From contig NZ_MASJ01000001.1 in the NCBI RefSeq assembly GCF_001700315.1, forward strand, positions 248,001 through 312,000: a DNA stretch of 64,000 nt, read 5' to 3'. The notes under the pieces were generated by a model, which made no database searches, was not told where the DNA came from, and saw nothing but the letters and a program-made list of their open reading frames with translations. The position numbers were made by a program, and so were the translations under genes. Positions 50,362-59,663 of this stretch are shown here, piece after piece; position 1 is the first letter of the stretch; each line of letters starts with the position of its first letter. This stretch comes from Caryophanon tenue. GTDB lineage: Bacteria; Bacillota; Bacilli; Bacillales_A; Planococcaceae.

Positions 50362-51258
50362 ATGGCGAAAAATTATTATGATGTATTAGGTGTCAGTAAA
50401 ACAGCGACAGCAGATGATATAAAAAAAGCATTTCGAAAGCTGTCAAAACAATATCATCCCGATATTAATAAAGCGGCAGATGCAAATGAAAAATTTAAAG
50501 AAATCAATGAAGCGTACGAAACATTAAGTGACCCGAAAAAACGTCAAGACTATGATAGGTTGCAAGACTCGCCATTTGGGCGTGGGGGTTATACAGGTGG
50601 TGGTAGTCGCACATATACTGGCGGCTCTCCGTTCGGGGATGCAACAGCAGACGATTTCGGTGGTTTTGGCGGTTTTGGTGACTTTAGTGATATTTTCAGC
50701 GATTTCTTTGGTGGTGCTGGCGGTGGCTTTTCACAGCAAGCAACGCGCCCAAGAAAAGGTGACGACATTGAATACCGCGTAACGCTGGACTTTTTAGAAG
50801 CGGCACTTGGCAAAACGATGTCGTTGACACTTAACGGTAAAACGTTAAGTGTCAACATTCCAGCAGGGATTGACGAAGGGCAAAAGGTGCGCTTAGCTGG
50901 CCAAGGACACCCAGGTAATAACGGCGGTCCTGCTGGAGATGTGATTATTAGCTGTCATATTCGTCCGTCTGCTACGTTTAGACGTGACGGTTTAAATATC
51001 GAAAGTGATGTGACGATTCGTTTTTCAGAAGCGGCACTTGGAACGAAGGCGACCGTCAAAACATTAACGAGTCAAGTAAGTTTAAATATCCCAGCAGGTA
51101 CACAAAGCGGAGCAAAACTGCGTCTACGTGGTAAAGGGATTCAAAAGAAAAATGGTGAACAAGGCGATCATTTTGTCGTTGTGCGCGTGAAAACGCCACA
51201 ACAATTAACAGATAGAGAAAAAGAGCTGTTTGAAGAGTTGTCGCGCCTAGAGAAATAA
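50362..51258 (+). CDS. Second J-domain protein (type II, CbpA-like)
   Basis: J-protein of 298 residues without a zinc-finger domain. J domain (1-68) with HPD in KQYHPDINK; a Gly/Phe/Ser-rich linker (about 75-130); then two beta-barrel client-binding domains ([20 protein letters not shown] and [20 protein letters not shown]). It resembles DnaJ and E. coli CbpA. Lies 70 bases after dnaJ and 28 before prmA, inside the conserved dnaJ-prmA junction, so it belongs to the heat-shock transcript. The sequence differs enough from dnaJ that it is not a recent duplication. Probably a DnaK co-chaperone with other clients. Confidence 0.92.
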   Translation: MAKNYYDVLGVSKTATADDIKKAFRKLSKQYHPDINKAADANEKFKEINEAYETLSDPKKRQDYDRLQDSPFGRGGYTGGGSRTYTGGSPFGDATADDFGGFGGFGDFSDIFSDFFGGAGGGFSQQATRPRKGDDIEYRVTLDFLEAALGKTMSLTLNGKTLSVNIPAGIDEGQKVRLAGQGHPGNNGGPAGDVIISCHIRPSATFRRDGLNIESDVTIRFSEAALGTKATVKTLTSQVSLNIPAGTQSGAKLRLRGKGIQKKNGEQGDHFVVVRVKTPQQLTDREKELFEELSRLEK

Positions 51259-51286
51259 ACATAATGATTGAGGAGTTGAGCGAATC

Positions 51287-52228
51287 GTGAAATGGACAGA
51301 AGTATCAATCCACACGACAAATGAGGCAGTTGAGGCTGTATCAAATATTTTACATGAAGCAGGAGCAAGTGGGGTTGTTATTGAGGACTCAGTAGACTTC
51401 GATAAAGAGCGCGCAGACCAATTTGGTGAAATTTATGCACTAAAGCAAGAGGATTTCCCGACAGATGGTGTGATTGTAAAAGCATATTTACCAGAATCAA
51501 GCTTTATTGCAGAAACGGTAGAAGGTATCCGTTTATCAATCGAAACGTTAAAAGATTTCAATATTGATATTGGACATAATGTCGTGACGATGTGCGAAGT
51601 AAATGAAGAAGATTGGGCAACTGCGTGGAAACAATATTACCACCCTGTGAAAATTTCGAAGCGCTTTACGGTTGTACCAACATGGGAAGATTATCAGCCG
51701 GTAGCAACGGATGAATTAATTATTGAGTTAGACCCAGGTATGGCCTTTGGTACAGGGACACATCCAACAACGGTGATGTGTTTACAGGCGCTTGAAAAAG
51801 TTGTACAGTCAGAGCAAACAGTTGTCGATGTTGGTACAGGTTCAGGTGTCTTATCAATCGGTGCAGCATTACTTGGCGCTAAAGCGGTACATGCACTTGA
51901 TTTAGATGAAGTAGCGGTTCGTTCAGCTCGTGAAAATATCGCGTTAAATAAAGTGGACCATATTGTGGAAGTATTCCACGGCAACTTACTAGATACGGTA
52001 AAAGAGCCAGCAGATGTGGTTGTTGCGAATATTTTAGCGGAAATTATTATGACATTTACCGATGATGCGTATTCAATCGTCAAAGACGGCGGTGTTTTCG
52101 TCACATCGGGTATTATTGGGGCGAAGCGTGATGCGGTGAAAGCAGCGTTACAAGCGTCAGGCTTTACAATTGAAGAAGTTTTAGAGATGGAAGATTGGGT
52201 CGCGATTATTGCGCGTAAGCCAGCGTAA
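51287..52228 (+). CDS. prmA: Ribosomal protein L11 methyltransferase
   Basis: Trimethylates L11 with SAM. The 313-residue product has an N-terminal substrate-recognition domain, a linker, and a Rossmann domain with [20 protein letters not shown] near 173-192 and the NILAEII motif near 244-250. GTG start eleven bases after GAGGAG. Conserved position after dnaJ in Bacillales. Confidence 0.95.
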   Translation: MKWTEVSIHTTNEAVEAVSNILHEAGASGVVIEDSVDFDKERADQFGEIYALKQEDFPTDGVIVKAYLPESSFIAETVEGIRLSIETLKDFNIDIGHNVVTMCEVNEEDWATAWKQYYHPVKISKRFTVVPTWEDYQPVATDELIIELDPGMAFGTGTHPTTVMCLQALEKVVQSEQTVVDVGTGSGVLSIGAALLGAKAVHALDLDEVAVRSARENIALNKVDHIVEVFHGNLLDTVKEPADVVVANILAEIIMTFTDDAYSIVKDGGVFVTSGIIGAKRDAVKAALQASGFTIEEVLEMEDWVAIIARKPA

Positions 52229-52263
52229 GCAATCGGAAATAAACGGCACTAACATAGGTAACG

Positions 52264-52297
52264 AAAAAGGTGTTCAGCAAATTGGACACCTTTTTTT
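52264..52297 (+). terminator. Terminator between prmA and rsmE
   Basis: 10-bp stem (52264-52273 / 52286-52295) followed by a T run. rsmE starts 20 bases later, so read-through is probable. Confidence 0.75.
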
Positions 52298-52317
52298 GTT
52301 GAAACGGAGGAATAGAG

Positions 52318-53058
52318 ATGCAACGCTATTTTATTGAGCAAGCTTTTGACGGGAAAAGCGCAACATTGGCAGGCGATAGTGCAAAACATATCGCGAAAGT
52401 CATGCGTATGACAGCGGGCGACGAAATTATCGTTGTGAGCAATGGAGAAGCACATATTTGTGTGATTACACATGTTGATACAGCGATTACTGTTGAGCAA
52501 ACAGGGCGTACAGTACCATCTCCTGAAATGCCGGTGCAAGTAACGATTGCTTGCGGGTTACCAAAAGGTGATAAGCTAGAGTTAATTACACAAAAAGGCA
52601 CGGAACTTGGTATGTTTTCACTACTGCCATTTAAGGCGGAGCGTTCGATTGTCAAATGGGACGATAAAAAGGGCGAAAAGAAAACGGAGCGCTTGCAAAA
52701 AATTGCACTAGAAGCGGCGGAGCAATCGCATCGCACACATGTACCAGTCGTTGAAAATCCAGTGAGCTTTAAAGAGCTTTTGGCAAAAGTGAAGGACTAT
52801 GATGCGGTGTTTATTGCGGATGAAGAAGATGCGAAATTAGCGGAGCGCACAAAGTTTGCGGAGAAGCTAAAAAACGTGTATGATAAAGAATCGAAATCGA
52901 TTTTATGTATTTTTGGTCCTGAGGGGGGCATAGCTCGTTCTGAATCAGAGCAGCTAATACAAGCAGGCGCGCAAACGATGTCTTTAGGACCTCGCATTTT
53001 ACGTGCTGAAACTGCACCGCTTTATGCGCTTGCAGCAATCTCATACGAATTTGAATGA
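52318..53058 (+). CDS. rsmE: 16S rRNA (uracil1498-N3)-methyltransferase RsmE
   Basis: SPOUT methyltransferase of 246 residues (YqeU). N-terminal PUA-like domain (FDGKSATLAGDSAKHIAKVMRM in two parts) and a C-terminal knotted SAM domain with IFGPEGGIARSESEQLIQ and LGPRILRAETAPLYAL. The ATG follows GGAGG. Followed by mtaB with 16 bases between. Confidence 0.95.
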   Translation: MQRYFIEQAFDGKSATLAGDSAKHIAKVMRMTAGDEIIVVSNGEAHICVITHVDTAITVEQTGRTVPSPEMPVQVTIACGLPKGDKLELITQKGTELGMFSLLPFKAERSIVKWDDKKGEKKTERLQKIALEAAEQSHRTHVPVVENPVSFKELLAKVKDYDAVFIADEEDAKLAERTKFAEKLKNVYDKESKSILCIFGPEGGIARSESEQLIQAGAQTMSLGPRILRAETAPLYALAAISYEFE

Positions 53059-53074
53059 AAGAGGTGTCTAAGCC

Positions 53075-54427
53075 TTGTCTAAAGTGGCTTTTCACACATT
53101 AGGATGTAAAGTAAATCATTATGAAACAGAAGCAATTTGGCAGCTGTTTAAAGAGGATGGCTATGAGCGCACAGATTTTGAGCATCAAGCCGATGTATAT
53201 GTCATTAACACATGTACAGTAACGAACACTGGAGATAAAAAGTCACGTCAAGTGATTCGTCGTGCTGTTCGTCAAAACCCAGATGCTGTTATTTGTGTAA
53301 CAGGTTGTTACGCACAAACATCACCAGCAGAAATTATGGCGATTCCTGGCGTTGATATTGTTGTTGGTACACAGGACCGTACAAAATTACTAGGGTTAAT
53401 AGAACAATATAAAGAAGAGCGTCAACCAATTAATGCGGTACGTAATATTATGAAAAACCGTGTGTATGAAGAGTTAGATGTACCTGCGTTTACAGACCGT
53501 ACACGCGCGTCACTCAAAATTCAAGAAGGTTGTAACAACTTCTGTACGTTCTGTATTATTCCTTGGGCACGTGGCTTAATGCGCTCTCGTGATCCACAAG
53601 AAGTAATTCGCCAAGCACAACAATTAGTTGATGCTGGCTATCTTGAAATTGTCTTAACAGGGATTCACACAGGTGGATATGGTCAAGACTTTAAAGATTA
53701 CAATTTAGCGCAGTTATTACGTGACTTAGAAGCACAAGTAACAGGGTTAAAGCGTTTGCGTATTTCATCGATTGAAGCATCTCAATTAACGGATGAAGTG
53801 ATTGAAGTGTTAAAAGAATCAAAAATTGTCGTGAACCATTTACACATCCCGATTCAATCTGGTTCAGATACGGTATTAAAGCGTATGCGTCGTAAATATA
53901 CGATGGCATTCTTCTCAGAGCGTTTACGCAAACTAGAAGACGCGTTACCAGATTTAGCGGTAACATCGGATGTTATCGTTGGTTTCCCAGGTGAGACTGA
54001 AGAAGAGTTTATGGAAACATACAACTTTATTAAAGACCACCAATTCTCAGAATTACATGTATTCCCATTCTCACCACGTACAGGTACACCAGCTGCACGT
54101 ATGGAAGATATGTTTGTTGATGAAGATGTGAAAAATGAGCGCGTACACCGTTTAATTTCATTAAATGACCAATTAGCGAAGCAATACGCATCTCGCTTTG
54201 AAGAAGAAGTGCTAGATGTTATTCCAGAAGAACGCTTTAAAGATAGCGAAGGCAGCAATTTATATGTAGGCTACACAGCGAACTACTTAAAAATTGTCTT
54301 TGAAGGCTCAGAAGATATGATTGGTAAACTTGTGAAAGTAAAAATTACAAAAGCAGGTTATCCATACAATGAAGGTCAATTTGTGCGTATGTTAGAAGAC
54401 GATGTACAAATTGAGCAAGCAATGTAA
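53075..54427 (+). CDS. mtaB: tRNA t6A37 methylthiotransferase MtaB
   Basis: Radical-SAM enzyme (YqeV) that converts t6A37 to ms2t6A37. The 450-residue protein has an N-terminal UPF0004 domain with cysteines in HTLGCKVNH, NTCTVTN and VTGCYAQ (auxiliary cluster). The radical-SAM domain follows with CNNFCTFCIIP near residues 153-163, and then a C-terminal TRAM domain. TTG start eight bases after GAGGTG. Last gene of the heat-shock-linked cluster; the inverted repeat copy downstream can act as its terminator. Confidence 0.95.
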   Translation: MSKVAFHTLGCKVNHYETEAIWQLFKEDGYERTDFEHQADVYVINTCTVTNTGDKKSRQVIRRAVRQNPDAVICVTGCYAQTSPAEIMAIPGVDIVVGTQDRTKLLGLIEQYKEERQPINAVRNIMKNRVYEELDVPAFTDRTRASLKIQEGCNNFCTFCIIPWARGLMRSRDPQEVIRQAQQLVDAGYLEIVLTGIHTGGYGQDFKDYNLAQLLRDLEAQVTGLKRLRISSIEASQLTDEVIEVLKESKIVVNHLHIPIQSGSDTVLKRMRRKYTMAFFSERLRKLEDALPDLAVTSDVIVGFPGETEEEFMETYNFIKDHQFSELHVFPFSPRTGTPAARMEDMFVDEDVKNERVHRLISLNDQLAKQYASRFEEEVLDVIPEERFKDSEGSNLYVGYTANYLKIVFEGSEDMIGKLVKVKITKAGYPYNEGQFVRMLEDDVQIEQAM

Positions 54428-54453
54428 GGATGTAGGACATCAAAATACGTTGG

Positions 54454-54541
54454 TGCTTCCGCATATGTAAAGTAGCAACCAAATGCAGAAAAATATCCTT
54501 CAGCAACGATAATTGCTGAAGGATATTTTTTTGTCCCAGTC
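54454..54541 (-). repeat. Second copy of the dispersed hairpin repeat, inverted
   Basis: Read on the minus strand, this segment aligns with 5266-5352: GGGACAAAAA, a hairpin with AATATCCTTCAGC arms, TTTTTCTGCATTTGG, then TTGCTACTTTACATATGCGG. The stem (54491-54506 / 54513-54528, 16 bp) ends in seven T on the plus strand, so it also serves as mtaB terminator. Differences from the first copy lie mostly in the loop and beyond the hairpin. The rest of the 349-base gap to deoC holds only a candidate -10 box (TATGAT, 54727-54732). Confidence 0.8.
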
Positions 54542-54776
54542 ACTTTATTTGATTCCAACTGCTTTTTAGGTAGGACGCTTGTTGTAAAAAAGATGTGCAA
54601 TGCCTTAGAAAAGTGGGTATAGAGAACATATAAACATAAAAATTACCTCTCAGGTTGTGAATAGGATGCGTAATGACGAAAATAAGTTTGTTTTTTCAGA
54701 CAGTGGTATAACATATAAAAAAATGGTATGATACATTAGAGGTACGGACAACTAAAATGTAAAGGAAGATTTAAAC

Positions 54777-55442
54777 ATGACAAACTATGCAGCAATGATT
54801 GACCATACATTATTAAAGCAAGATGCAACGAAAGCTCAAATTGAACAAATTTGTGCAGAAGCAAAAGAATACAAATTTGCATCAGTATGTGTAAATCCTA
54901 CGTGGATTGAAACAGCAGCAGCATTATTAAACGGTACAGGCGTTGACGTTTGTACAGTAATTGGTTTCCCATTAGGCGCATCAACAACAGCGGTTAAAGC
55001 GTTCGAAACGCGTGACGCGATTGAAAAAGGTGCAACGGAAATTGATATGGTTATCAATGTTGGCGAACTAAAAGACGGTAACTTTGACTATGTACACCAA
55101 GATATTAAAGCGGTTGTTGACGCTGCTAACGGTACATTAGTAAAAGTAATTATCGAAACATGTTTATTAACAGATGAAGAGAAAGTGAAAGCTTGTGAAT
55201 TATCAGTAGCAGCAGGCGCGAACTTCGTGAAAACATCTACAGGTTTCTCAACGGGTGGCGCTACACCAGAAGATATCGCATTAATGCGTAAAACTGTAGG
55301 TCCAGACTTAGGTGTAAAAGCATCTGGTGGCGTACGTAGTTTAGAAGATATGAAGGCAATGATTGCAAACGGTGCAACACGTATTGGTGCTTCTTCAGGC
55401 GTTGCAATTATGAACGGTTTAACGTCAGAATCTAATTATTAA
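54777..55442 (+). CDS. deoC: Deoxyribose-phosphate aldolase
   Basis: Cleaves 2-deoxyribose 5-phosphate to glyceraldehyde 3-phosphate and acetaldehyde in nucleoside catabolism. The 221-residue TIM barrel has [12 protein letters not shown] at the start, [10 protein letters not shown], the Schiff-base lysine in [16 protein letters not shown] near residue 152, and the second lysine in [11 protein letters not shown] near residue 181. Isolated from other deo genes. Its insertion between mtaB and rpsU is unlike B. subtilis. Confidence 0.96.
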   Translation: MTNYAAMIDHTLLKQDATKAQIEQICAEAKEYKFASVCVNPTWIETAAALLNGTGVDVCTVIGFPLGASTTAVKAFETRDAIEKGATEIDMVINVGELKDGNFDYVHQDIKAVVDAANGTLVKVIIETCLLTDEEKVKACELSVAAGANFVKTSTGFSTGGATPEDIALMRKTVGPDLGVKASGGVRSLEDMKAMIANGATRIGASSGVAIMNGLTSESNY

Positions 55443-55459
55443 TTTTTCACACGATATTG

Positions 55460-55488
55460 TTGACCTATACAAATGTATGAGTTATAAT
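55460..55488 (+). promoter_or_regulatory. Sigma-A promoter of rpsU
   Basis: TTGACC (55460-55465), 17-base spacer, TATAAT (55483-55488). Confidence 0.85.
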
Positions 55489-55494
55489 ATTTCA

Positions 55495-55528
55495 GTACCC
55501 CACATTAGAAACGCTAATGTGTGAGTAC
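55495..55528 (+). promoter_or_regulatory. 5' leader hairpin of rpsU
   Basis: CACATTAG (55501-55508) pairs perfectly with CTAATGTG (55514-55521) around AAACG. Outer GTAC arms (55495-55498 / 55525-55528) can add to the stem. No T run follows, so it is a leader structure, possibly autoregulatory or stabilising. Confidence 0.5.
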
Positions 55529-55558
55529 TGACGTGTGTTCGGAGGGAGGGAAAGAGAG

Positions 55559-55732
55559 ATGTCAAAAACTGTTGTTCGCAAAAACGAATCGCTTGAAGAT
55601 GCTCTTCGCCGCTTCAAACGTACTGTATCAAAATCAGGTACAATTCAAGAAGTTAGAAAGCGCGAGTTCTACGAAAAACCTAGCGTAAAACGTAAGAAGA
55701 AATCAGAAGCTGCACGTAAACGTAAGTGGTAA
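55559..55732 (+). CDS. rpsU: 30S ribosomal protein S21
   Basis: Small-subunit protein of 57 residues, very basic, with [19 protein letters not shown] at the start and the [14 protein letters not shown] tail. The ATG at 55559 follows GGAGGGAGGG. Its own promoter and terminator make it monocistronic; the yqeY gene that usually follows is missing, and trpB is found instead. Confidence 0.96.
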   Translation: MSKTVVRKNESLEDALRRFKRTVSKSGTIQEVRKREFYEKPSVKRKKKSEAARKRKW

Positions 55733-55796
55733 TTTCCTAAAAAATCCCTACGTTCAAACCACGCAATTCTATGATTCACTGAACAGACAAATGAAC

Positions 55797-55836
55797 ACAA
55801 GGCTAGCAAGCAATTGCTAGCCTTGTTTTTGTTTTG
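55797..55836 (+). terminator. Terminator of rpsU
   Basis: Perfect 13-bp stem (55797-55809 / 55814-55826), tetraloop and long T tract. Confidence 0.93.
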
Positions 55837-55930
55837 TCTGCTTTTTTGCGTTTTATGTCGCAGTCATTGTCTCCCTTTTCAAAACATAGTACACTTAATT
55901 TACTGTTTATTATGAATAGTCGTAATAAAA

Positions 55931-55960
55931 GAGGTGGAGGAGAGATTGAGATGAGTACAG
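55931..55960 (+). promoter_or_regulatory. Spaced GAG triplets over the trpB ribosome site
   Basis: GAG triplets start at 55931, 55937, 55942, 55948 and 55953, with spacers of 3, 2, 3 and 2 bases; a CAG follows at 55958. This is the spacing bound by the tryptophan-sensing protein TRAP, and it covers the Shine-Dalgarno and start codon. Known TRAP sites usually have seven or more triplets, so this may be only a purine-rich ribosome site. Confidence 0.35.
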
Positions 55961-57111
55961 CGCAACAAGGTTATTTTGGACAATTTGGCGGGAGCTTTGT
56001 GCCACCTGCATTACAGCAAGTATTACAGCATTTAGATGATAATTTTCAACGTTTAAAGGATGATGAGGCGTTTCAACAAGAGCTTGCGTATTATCACGAA
56101 GAATATATCGGACGCACATCGCCACTATATTTTGCCGAAAACTTAACAAAGCAAGCAGGTGGTGCGAAAATTTATTTGAAACGTGAAGATTTAAACCATA
56201 CAGGCTCACATAAAATTAATAATGTATTAGGTCAAATTTTACTCGCTAAACATATGGGTGCAAAACGTGTCATTGCCGAAACAGGCGCAGGTCAGCACGG
56301 CGTTGCAACGGCAACGGCATGTGCGATGTTTGGCATGGAATGTGTCATTTATATGGGCGCAGAAGATACGAAACGCCAAGCGCTGAATGTTTTCCGTATG
56401 GAGTTATTAGGTGCGAAAGTTGTTGCCGTACATAAAGGGCAAGGGCGTTTAAAAGATGCTGTTGACGAAGCATTTGCGGATTTAGTGGAAAACTATGAGC
56501 ATACATTTTATTTATTAGGTTCAGCAGTAGGACCGCATCCATTTCCATCAATCGTGAAGCATTTCCAACAAGTGATTAGCGTTGAAAGTCGCCAGCAAGT
56601 GTTAGCGAAGGAGCAAAAACTACCAACAGCAGTCATTGCGTGTATTGGTGGCGGAAGTAATGCGATTGGGTCGTTTGCAGCGTATTTAGATGACCCGGAA
56701 GTGCGTTTAATTGGTGTAGAGCCGTCAGAAGCGGCAACGATGGCACACGGCGTGCCAGCTGAGTTACACGGTTTTAAATGCTATGTGTTACTGGATGAAG
56801 ACGGCAATCCACAGCCTACGTATTCGATTGCAGCAGGTTTAGATTACCCAGGTGTTGGACCAGAACACAGCTATTTAAAAGAAAATGGTCGCGCGGAATA
56901 TGTCAATGTTTCGGGACAAGAAGCATTAGAAGCGTTCCAATTATTAAGCCGTGCAGAAGGGATTATTCCAGCACTTGAAAGTTCACATGCCGTTGCTTAT
57001 GCGATGAAACTCGCGCCAACGTTAGCGCCAGAGGATGTGCTCGTTGTGACAGTTTCAGGACGCGGCGACAAAGATGTCGAGCAAGTGTTTAACATGCTAA
57101 AAACACAATAA
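55951..57111 (+). CDS. trpB: Tryptophan synthase beta chain, orphan gene
   Basis: PLP enzyme that joins indole and serine to make tryptophan. The 386-residue product has [11 protein letters not shown] at the start, the PLP lysine in HTGSHKINN near residue 81, [25 protein letters not shown] for the phosphate, and SRGD-type SGRGDKD at the end. The GLDYPGVGP loop is typical of TrpB1, the form that works with TrpA, yet no trpA or other trp gene is near. The ATG at 55951 is preceded by GGAGGAG. It could serve with a distant trpA or salvage free indole. Confidence 0.93.
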   Translation: MSTAQQGYFGQFGGSFVPPALQQVLQHLDDNFQRLKDDEAFQQELAYYHEEYIGRTSPLYFAENLTKQAGGAKIYLKREDLNHTGSHKINNVLGQILLAKHMGAKRVIAETGAGQHGVATATACAMFGMECVIYMGAEDTKRQALNVFRMELLGAKVVAVHKGQGRLKDAVDEAFADLVENYEHTFYLLGSAVGPHPFPSIVKHFQQVISVESRQQVLAKEQKLPTAVIACIGGGSNAIGSFAAYLDDPEVRLIGVEPSEAATMAHGVPAELHGFKCYVLLDEDGNPQPTYSIAAGLDYPGVGPEHSYLKENGRAEYVNVSGQEALEAFQLLSRAEGIIPALESSHAVAYAMKLAPTLAPEDVLVVTVSGRGDKDVEQVFNMLKTQ

Positions 57112-57141
57112 TGTATGCAAAAACTGCATAGAGTGATTCGC

Positions 57142-57181
57142 AAAACAGTGCTGAGCATGAAAAATGCTCGCGCTGTTTTTG
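57142..57181 (+). terminator. Terminator of trpB
   Basis: Long stem with two mismatches (57142-57158 / 57164-57180) ending in five T. Confidence 0.88.
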
Positions 57182-57251
57182 TATTTGCTCGTCTATGTTT
57201 TGGAATGCTCGCATATTTATATGCATTTTTTTAAAAGAAATTTATAAAAAG

Positions 57252-57277
57252 TGAAACTTTCAACGAAATAATACGTA
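57252..57277 (+). promoter_or_regulatory. Sigma-W-type promoter of nfeD-floA
   Basis: TGAAAC (57252-57257), 16-base spacer, CGTA (57274-57277), 38 bases before the start codon. This is the ECF sigma-W consensus. The equivalent B. subtilis yqeZ-yqfA-yqfB operon is a known sigma-W target. Confidence 0.8.
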
Positions 57278-57314
57278 GAAAAGTTATACAATAGAATAAG
57301 GAAGGAGGAAGACT

Positions 57315-58637
57315 ATGCGAAACATACGGATTGCTAGTTATTTGTGTGTCCTAATGATGTCTTGCTTGCTCATTGTCCCTTCTTTTACGACAGCGAAAAC
57401 GCAGGAAGTGGTGTATACCGTTCCGATTCATGATAATGTGGAACGTGGTTTATATGCGTTTTTGGAGCGTTCTTTTGATGAGGCAATGGCGCAGGAAGCT
57501 GATTTGATTGTACTCGATGTGCATACACCGGGTGGAGAAGTAGCGGCAGCGGCGGATATTGCGAAGTTGATTGATACAATTCCAATTGATACTGTAGCAT
57601 ACGTCAATACGAAAGCGCATTCAGCGGGTGCATTTATTGCGTTACATGCGGATGAAATTTATATGACACCGGATGGTACGATGGGTGCAGCTGCAGTCAT
57701 TGATAGCCAAGGAAATGCCGCGTCTCAAAAGGCGAATAGCGCATGGATTGCACAAATGCGTAGCGCTGCAGAGTTACACGGACGCGACCCACAATTTGCG
57801 CAAGCGATGGCAGATGTTACGGTAGATTTACCACAATATCGTGCAGGAGAAGGTGCATTACTCACTTTTTCAGCATCTGAAGCGATTGATGAAGGCTATG
57901 CGAATGGTATCGCAGAAACAATCGATGAGTTACTGGCTCAAAAAGATTATGAAGGTGCAGAAGTGATCGCGATGGAAACGACATTTGCTGAGGATTTAGC
58001 ACGTTTTATTACGAATCCAATTATCGTACCCATTTTATTGTCGTTAGCAAGTCTTGGATTGGTACTTGAGCTTTATTCTCCAGGTTTTGGTGTGCCAGGT
58101 GCAATTGGTTTATCCGCACTTATTTTATTTTTCTTTGGGCATACAGTGGCTGGCTTTGCCGGTTACGAATCGATTTTATTATTCGTAATTGGTTTCGGTC
58201 TCCTCATTGCTGAAATCTTCTTGCCTGGAGGAGTTGTAGGTATAGTAGGTGGAGGGCTTATGATTGCAGGTTTGCTCGGTGCAGGAGCAAGTGTCACTCA
58301 TATGGCGTATTCTATTTTAGTTGCAATGGTTGTTGCAGCGATTGGAATGGTGGTTGTCATGAAATTCTTTGGTAAAAAACTGCATATGTTAAACAAGCTC
58401 GTGTTGCGCGATGCAACAACAACAGAAGAGGGCTATGTGTCCAATGTGAATCGCATTGATTTAATTGGACGTCAAGGCATTACGCAAACGCAATTACGTC
58501 CAGCAGGTGTCATGGACATCGAAAAGGAACGACTAGATGTCGTATCGGACGGTCGCTTTATTGAAAAAGGTAAAACTGTCGAAGTAGTAAAAGTAGAAGG
58601 TTCTCGTATTGTTGTACGAGAAGTAGATCATGTATAG
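57315..58637 (+). CDS. nfeD: NfeD-family membrane protein with ClpP-like serine protease domain
   Basis: Membrane protein of 440 residues, the long NfeD1b form (B. subtilis YqeZ). Signal peptide or anchor (about residues 6-27), a ClpP-class serine protease domain with the nucleophile in KAHSAGAFIALHAD near residue 103, four to five membrane helices (about 235-350), and a C-terminal OB-fold NfeD domain (VSNVNRIDLIGRQGITQT). It partners flotillin FloA, encoded next, and the pair organises membrane domains. ATG after AAGGAGGAAG. Confidence 0.94.
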   Translation: MRNIRIASYLCVLMMSCLLIVPSFTTAKTQEVVYTVPIHDNVERGLYAFLERSFDEAMAQEADLIVLDVHTPGGEVAAAADIAKLIDTIPIDTVAYVNTKAHSAGAFIALHADEIYMTPDGTMGAAAVIDSQGNAASQKANSAWIAQMRSAAELHGRDPQFAQAMADVTVDLPQYRAGEGALLTFSASEAIDEGYANGIAETIDELLAQKDYEGAEVIAMETTFAEDLARFITNPIIVPILLSLASLGLVLELYSPGFGVPGAIGLSALILFFFGHTVAGFAGYESILLFVIGFGLLIAEIFLPGGVVGIVGGGLMIAGLLGAGASVTHMAYSILVAMVVAAIGMVVVMKFFGKKLHMLNKLVLRDATTTEEGYVSNVNRIDLIGRQGITQTQLRPAGVMDIEKERLDVVSDGRFIEKGKTVEVVKVEGSRIVVREVDHV

Positions 58638-58649
58638 GAGGGAATCGAT

Positions 58650-59633
58650 GTGGAAATTGCTTCATTAGGATTAATTTTTACAATTGTTGTTGTATTTATT
58701 TTATTAGCGATTTTCTTTACGTTCGTACCGGTCGCACTATGGATTAGTGCAATTGCTGCAGGTGTAAAGGTAAGTATTATGACATTAATCGGTATGCGCT
58801 TACGTCGTGTAACGCCAAGCCGTATCGTCAATCCATTAATTAAGGCACATAAGGCAGGACTTGATGTGAAAATCAATCACTTAGAGTCTCACTATTTAGC
58901 CGGTGGTAACGTAGACCGCGTTGTTAACGCATTAATTGCTGCGCACCGTGCCAATATCGAATTAACGTTTGAACGTGCAGCTGCGATTGACTTAGCAGGG
59001 CGTGACGTATTAGAAGCGGTACAAATGTCGGTAAACCCGAAAGTTATCGAAACGCCATTTATCGCCGGTGTTGCAATGAACGGTATTGAAGTAAAAGCAA
59101 AAGCGCGTATTACAGTACGTGCAAACTTAGACCGTTTAGTCGGTGGTGCAGGGGAAGAAACAATTGTTGCCCGTGTAGGTGAAGGGATTGTCTCGACGAT
59201 TGGTTCGGTAGACTCACATGCAAAAGTATTAGAAAATCCAGATATGATTTCACAAACAGTACTTGCAAAAGGTTTAGATTCAGGTACAGCGTTTGAAATC
59301 TTATCCATTGATATTGCCGACGTAGATGTTGGTAAAAACATCGGTGCCGAGCTACAAATCGAGCAAGCGCAAGCGGACAAAAACATCGCCCAAGCGAAAG
59401 CGGAAGAGCGTCGTGCAATGGCCGTAGCACAAGAGCAAGAGATGATTGCGAAAGTACAAGAGATGAAAGCAAAAGTAGTTGAAGCAGAAGCAGAAGTACC
59501 AATGGCGATGGCAGAAGCACTACGTACCGGTAACCTTGGCATTATGGATTATATGAACTACCGTAATGTAGAAGCGGATACATCAATGCGTGATTCAATT
59601 GCCAATGTGTCATTAGAAAAAGACGGCAAGTAA
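58650..59633 (+). CDS. floA: Flotillin-like protein FloA
   Basis: Scaffold of functional membrane microdomains, 327 residues (B. subtilis YqfA). A long N-terminal membrane segment (about residues 5-47), the SPFH-like domain with [19 protein letters not shown], and a coiled-coil region rich in EA repeats (about 230-290, [19 protein letters not shown]). Ends in a short tail. GTG start after AGGAGGG. Co-transcribed with nfeD, with a 12-base gap. Confidence 0.95.
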   Translation: MEIASLGLIFTIVVVFILLAIFFTFVPVALWISAIAAGVKVSIMTLIGMRLRRVTPSRIVNPLIKAHKAGLDVKINHLESHYLAGGNVDRVVNALIAAHRANIELTFERAAAIDLAGRDVLEAVQMSVNPKVIETPFIAGVAMNGIEVKAKARITVRANLDRLVGGAGEETIVARVGEGIVSTIGSVDSHAKVLENPDMISQTVLAKGLDSGTAFEILSIDIADVDVGKNIGAELQIEQAQADKNIAQAKAEERRAMAVAQEQEMIAKVQEMKAKVVEAEAEVPMAMAEALRTGNLGIMDYMNYRNVEADTSMRDSIANVSLEKDGK

Positions 59634-59663
59634 GGTATCGCGTAGAAAGGATGTGACCTTTAC

